DNA from: Pseudomonas viciae
GTDB lineage: Bacteria; Pseudomonadota; Gammaproteobacteria; Pseudomonadales; Pseudomonadaceae
NCBI RefSeq assembly: GCF_004786035.1
Contig: NZ_CP035088.1
Coordinates: 274,001-338,000, forward strand
Length of the DNA: 64,000 bases
Direction of reading: 5' to 3'
Part shown: positions 63,486-64,000 of the stretch, one piece after another
Position numbering within the stretch: position 1 is the first letter of the stretch
Layout: the number at the start of each line of letters is the position of its first letter
The notes under the pieces: model-generated
Told to the model about the DNA's origin: nothing
Seen by the model: only the letters and a program-made list of their open reading frames with translations
Databases searched by the model: none
Made by a program: the position numbers and the translations under genes

Positions 63486-64000
63486 ATGGATCTACACAAC
63501 GAATTCGAAAACAGTAAATTCTTCCACCGTGCCCGCATCGATCGACGCGCTGCTGACGCATTGGTCGGGCTAGCGGCAGGCATTGCGGCAGATGGCGTGG
63601 TGAATACCACCGAAGCGGTTTTCCTGAAGCAATGGTTGGAAAGCAATCTGGCGCACCTGAACGATCCGGTGATCAACCTGCTGTATTCGCGTTTGGCGTG
63701 CATGCTTCAGGACGATGTCTTGGACCAGGATGAGTCTCTTGAGCTGCTTAATATCCTGCATGGCTTTTCTGGAATGGACATCGAGAGACCAAAGGTCGGC
63801 GGTGCTGTTGCCGTTGCGCCTACGGATCTTCCATTCAACTTGCCGGCCCCTGATTTGGTGTGGGATGGCCGGATGTTTGTGTTTACAGGTGTCATGGCCT
63901 TTGGGCCGCGCAAAGATTGTCAGGCGCTGGTCGAGGAGCGGGGTGGTTTGATTGGGGGCGGTGTGAGTAAGAAGGTGCATTACTTGGTGGTCGGCAGCGT
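63486..64000 (+). CDS. BRCT-domain protein, N-terminal part (cut by window edge)
   Basis: The gene begins at ATG 63486 with AAGGAAA upstream and continues past the right edge; 171 full codons are visible. The N-terminal region (MDLHNEFENSKFFHRARIDR) is helical, with AADALVGLAAGIAADGVVNT. From about residue 125 a BRCT domain starts: WDGRMFVFTGVMAFGPRKDC, then VEERGGLIGGGVSKKVHYLV, as in DNA ligase LigA. BRCT domains bind phosphopeptides or DNA ends in repair proteins. What follows cannot be seen, so the enzyme type, if any, is open. Confidence 0.8.
   Translation, partial: MDLHNEFENSKFFHRARIDRRAADALVGLAAGIAADGVVNTTEAVFLKQWLESNLAHLNDPVINLLYSRLACMLQDDVLDQDESLELLNILHGFSGMDIERPKVGGAVAVAPTDLPFNLPAPDLVWDGRMFVFTGVMAFGPRKDCQALVEERGGLIGGGVSKKVHYLVVGS

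Overview
The window reads as a chromosomal segment of a Pseudomonas of the fluorescens group. I infer this from the high-GC coding sequence with Pseudomonas-type proteins throughout, from gene order I know from P. aeruginosa (gshA, thioesterase, tex, ompR/envZ, rimK, hslR, hslO, pckA; and fdh/fdhD/LysR/lysM/yrfG/nudE/cysQ, dctD/dctB, rml), and from many REP-type inverted repeats of the two kinds common in this group (GTGGGAGCGGGCTTGCTCGCG and GTGGCGAGGGAGCTTGCTCCC). No rRNA, tRNA, CRISPR array, insertion sequence or prophage was seen.

Region by region. 1-5.3 kb is a sulfur-acquisition block on the minus strand: the 5' end of sfnB, an unrecognised protein, cystine ABC transporter tcyN-tcyL-tcyJ and D-cysteine desulfhydrase dcyD. 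5.6-7.8 kb is a choline transporter betT behind a long palindrome resembling a BetI operator. 7.9-11.6 kb holds a divergent SDR/LysR pair, a hicAB toxin-antitoxin pair and an aldo/keto reductase. 11.6-15.1 kb is the taurine operon tauABCD. 15.3-27.5 kb is the conserved core block gshA, thioesterase, tex, ompR-envZ, rimB-rimK, hslR, hslO, pckA. 27.5-33.6 kb carries a DUF1493 protein, a lipoprotein subtilase, a RecQ-family helicase, a hydroxyacyl-CoA dehydrogenase with a thioesterase, and a glycine-zipper protein. 33.8-45 kb carries a formate-dehydrogenase-like oxidoreductase with fdhD and a LysR regulator, lysM, yrfG, nudE-cysQ, a thioesterase and the dctB-dctD two-component system. 44.7-48.1 kb is a dTDP-L-rhamnose operon in the order rmlB-rmlA-rmlC-rmlD.

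48.4-64 kb is more accessory in character: a three-part kinase/M23-like/aminotransferase fusion followed by agmatine deiminase, a DsbA-family protein, an OprD-family porin, a tight operon of a PF10014-type 2-oxoglutarate dioxygenase with a GNAT acetyltransferase and the AzlCD amino-acid exporter, whose last gene overlaps a convergent LysR gene by 84 bp, a RES-Xre toxin-antitoxin pair, a chemoreceptor, a small DUF6124 (DUF3077) protein behind a leader ORF and a strongly structured untranslated region, and the start of a BRCT-domain protein.

The most interesting candidates for undescribed biology are (i) the dioxygenase-GNAT-AzlCD operon, which could make, modify and export a hydroxylated branched-chain amino acid; (ii) the structured RNA with mutually exclusive hairpins upstream of the DUF6124 gene; and (iii) the kinase-aminotransferase fusion, which looks like a single-chain kinase/phospho-lyase. 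Functions are from recognised motifs and gene order only; no database search was possible.
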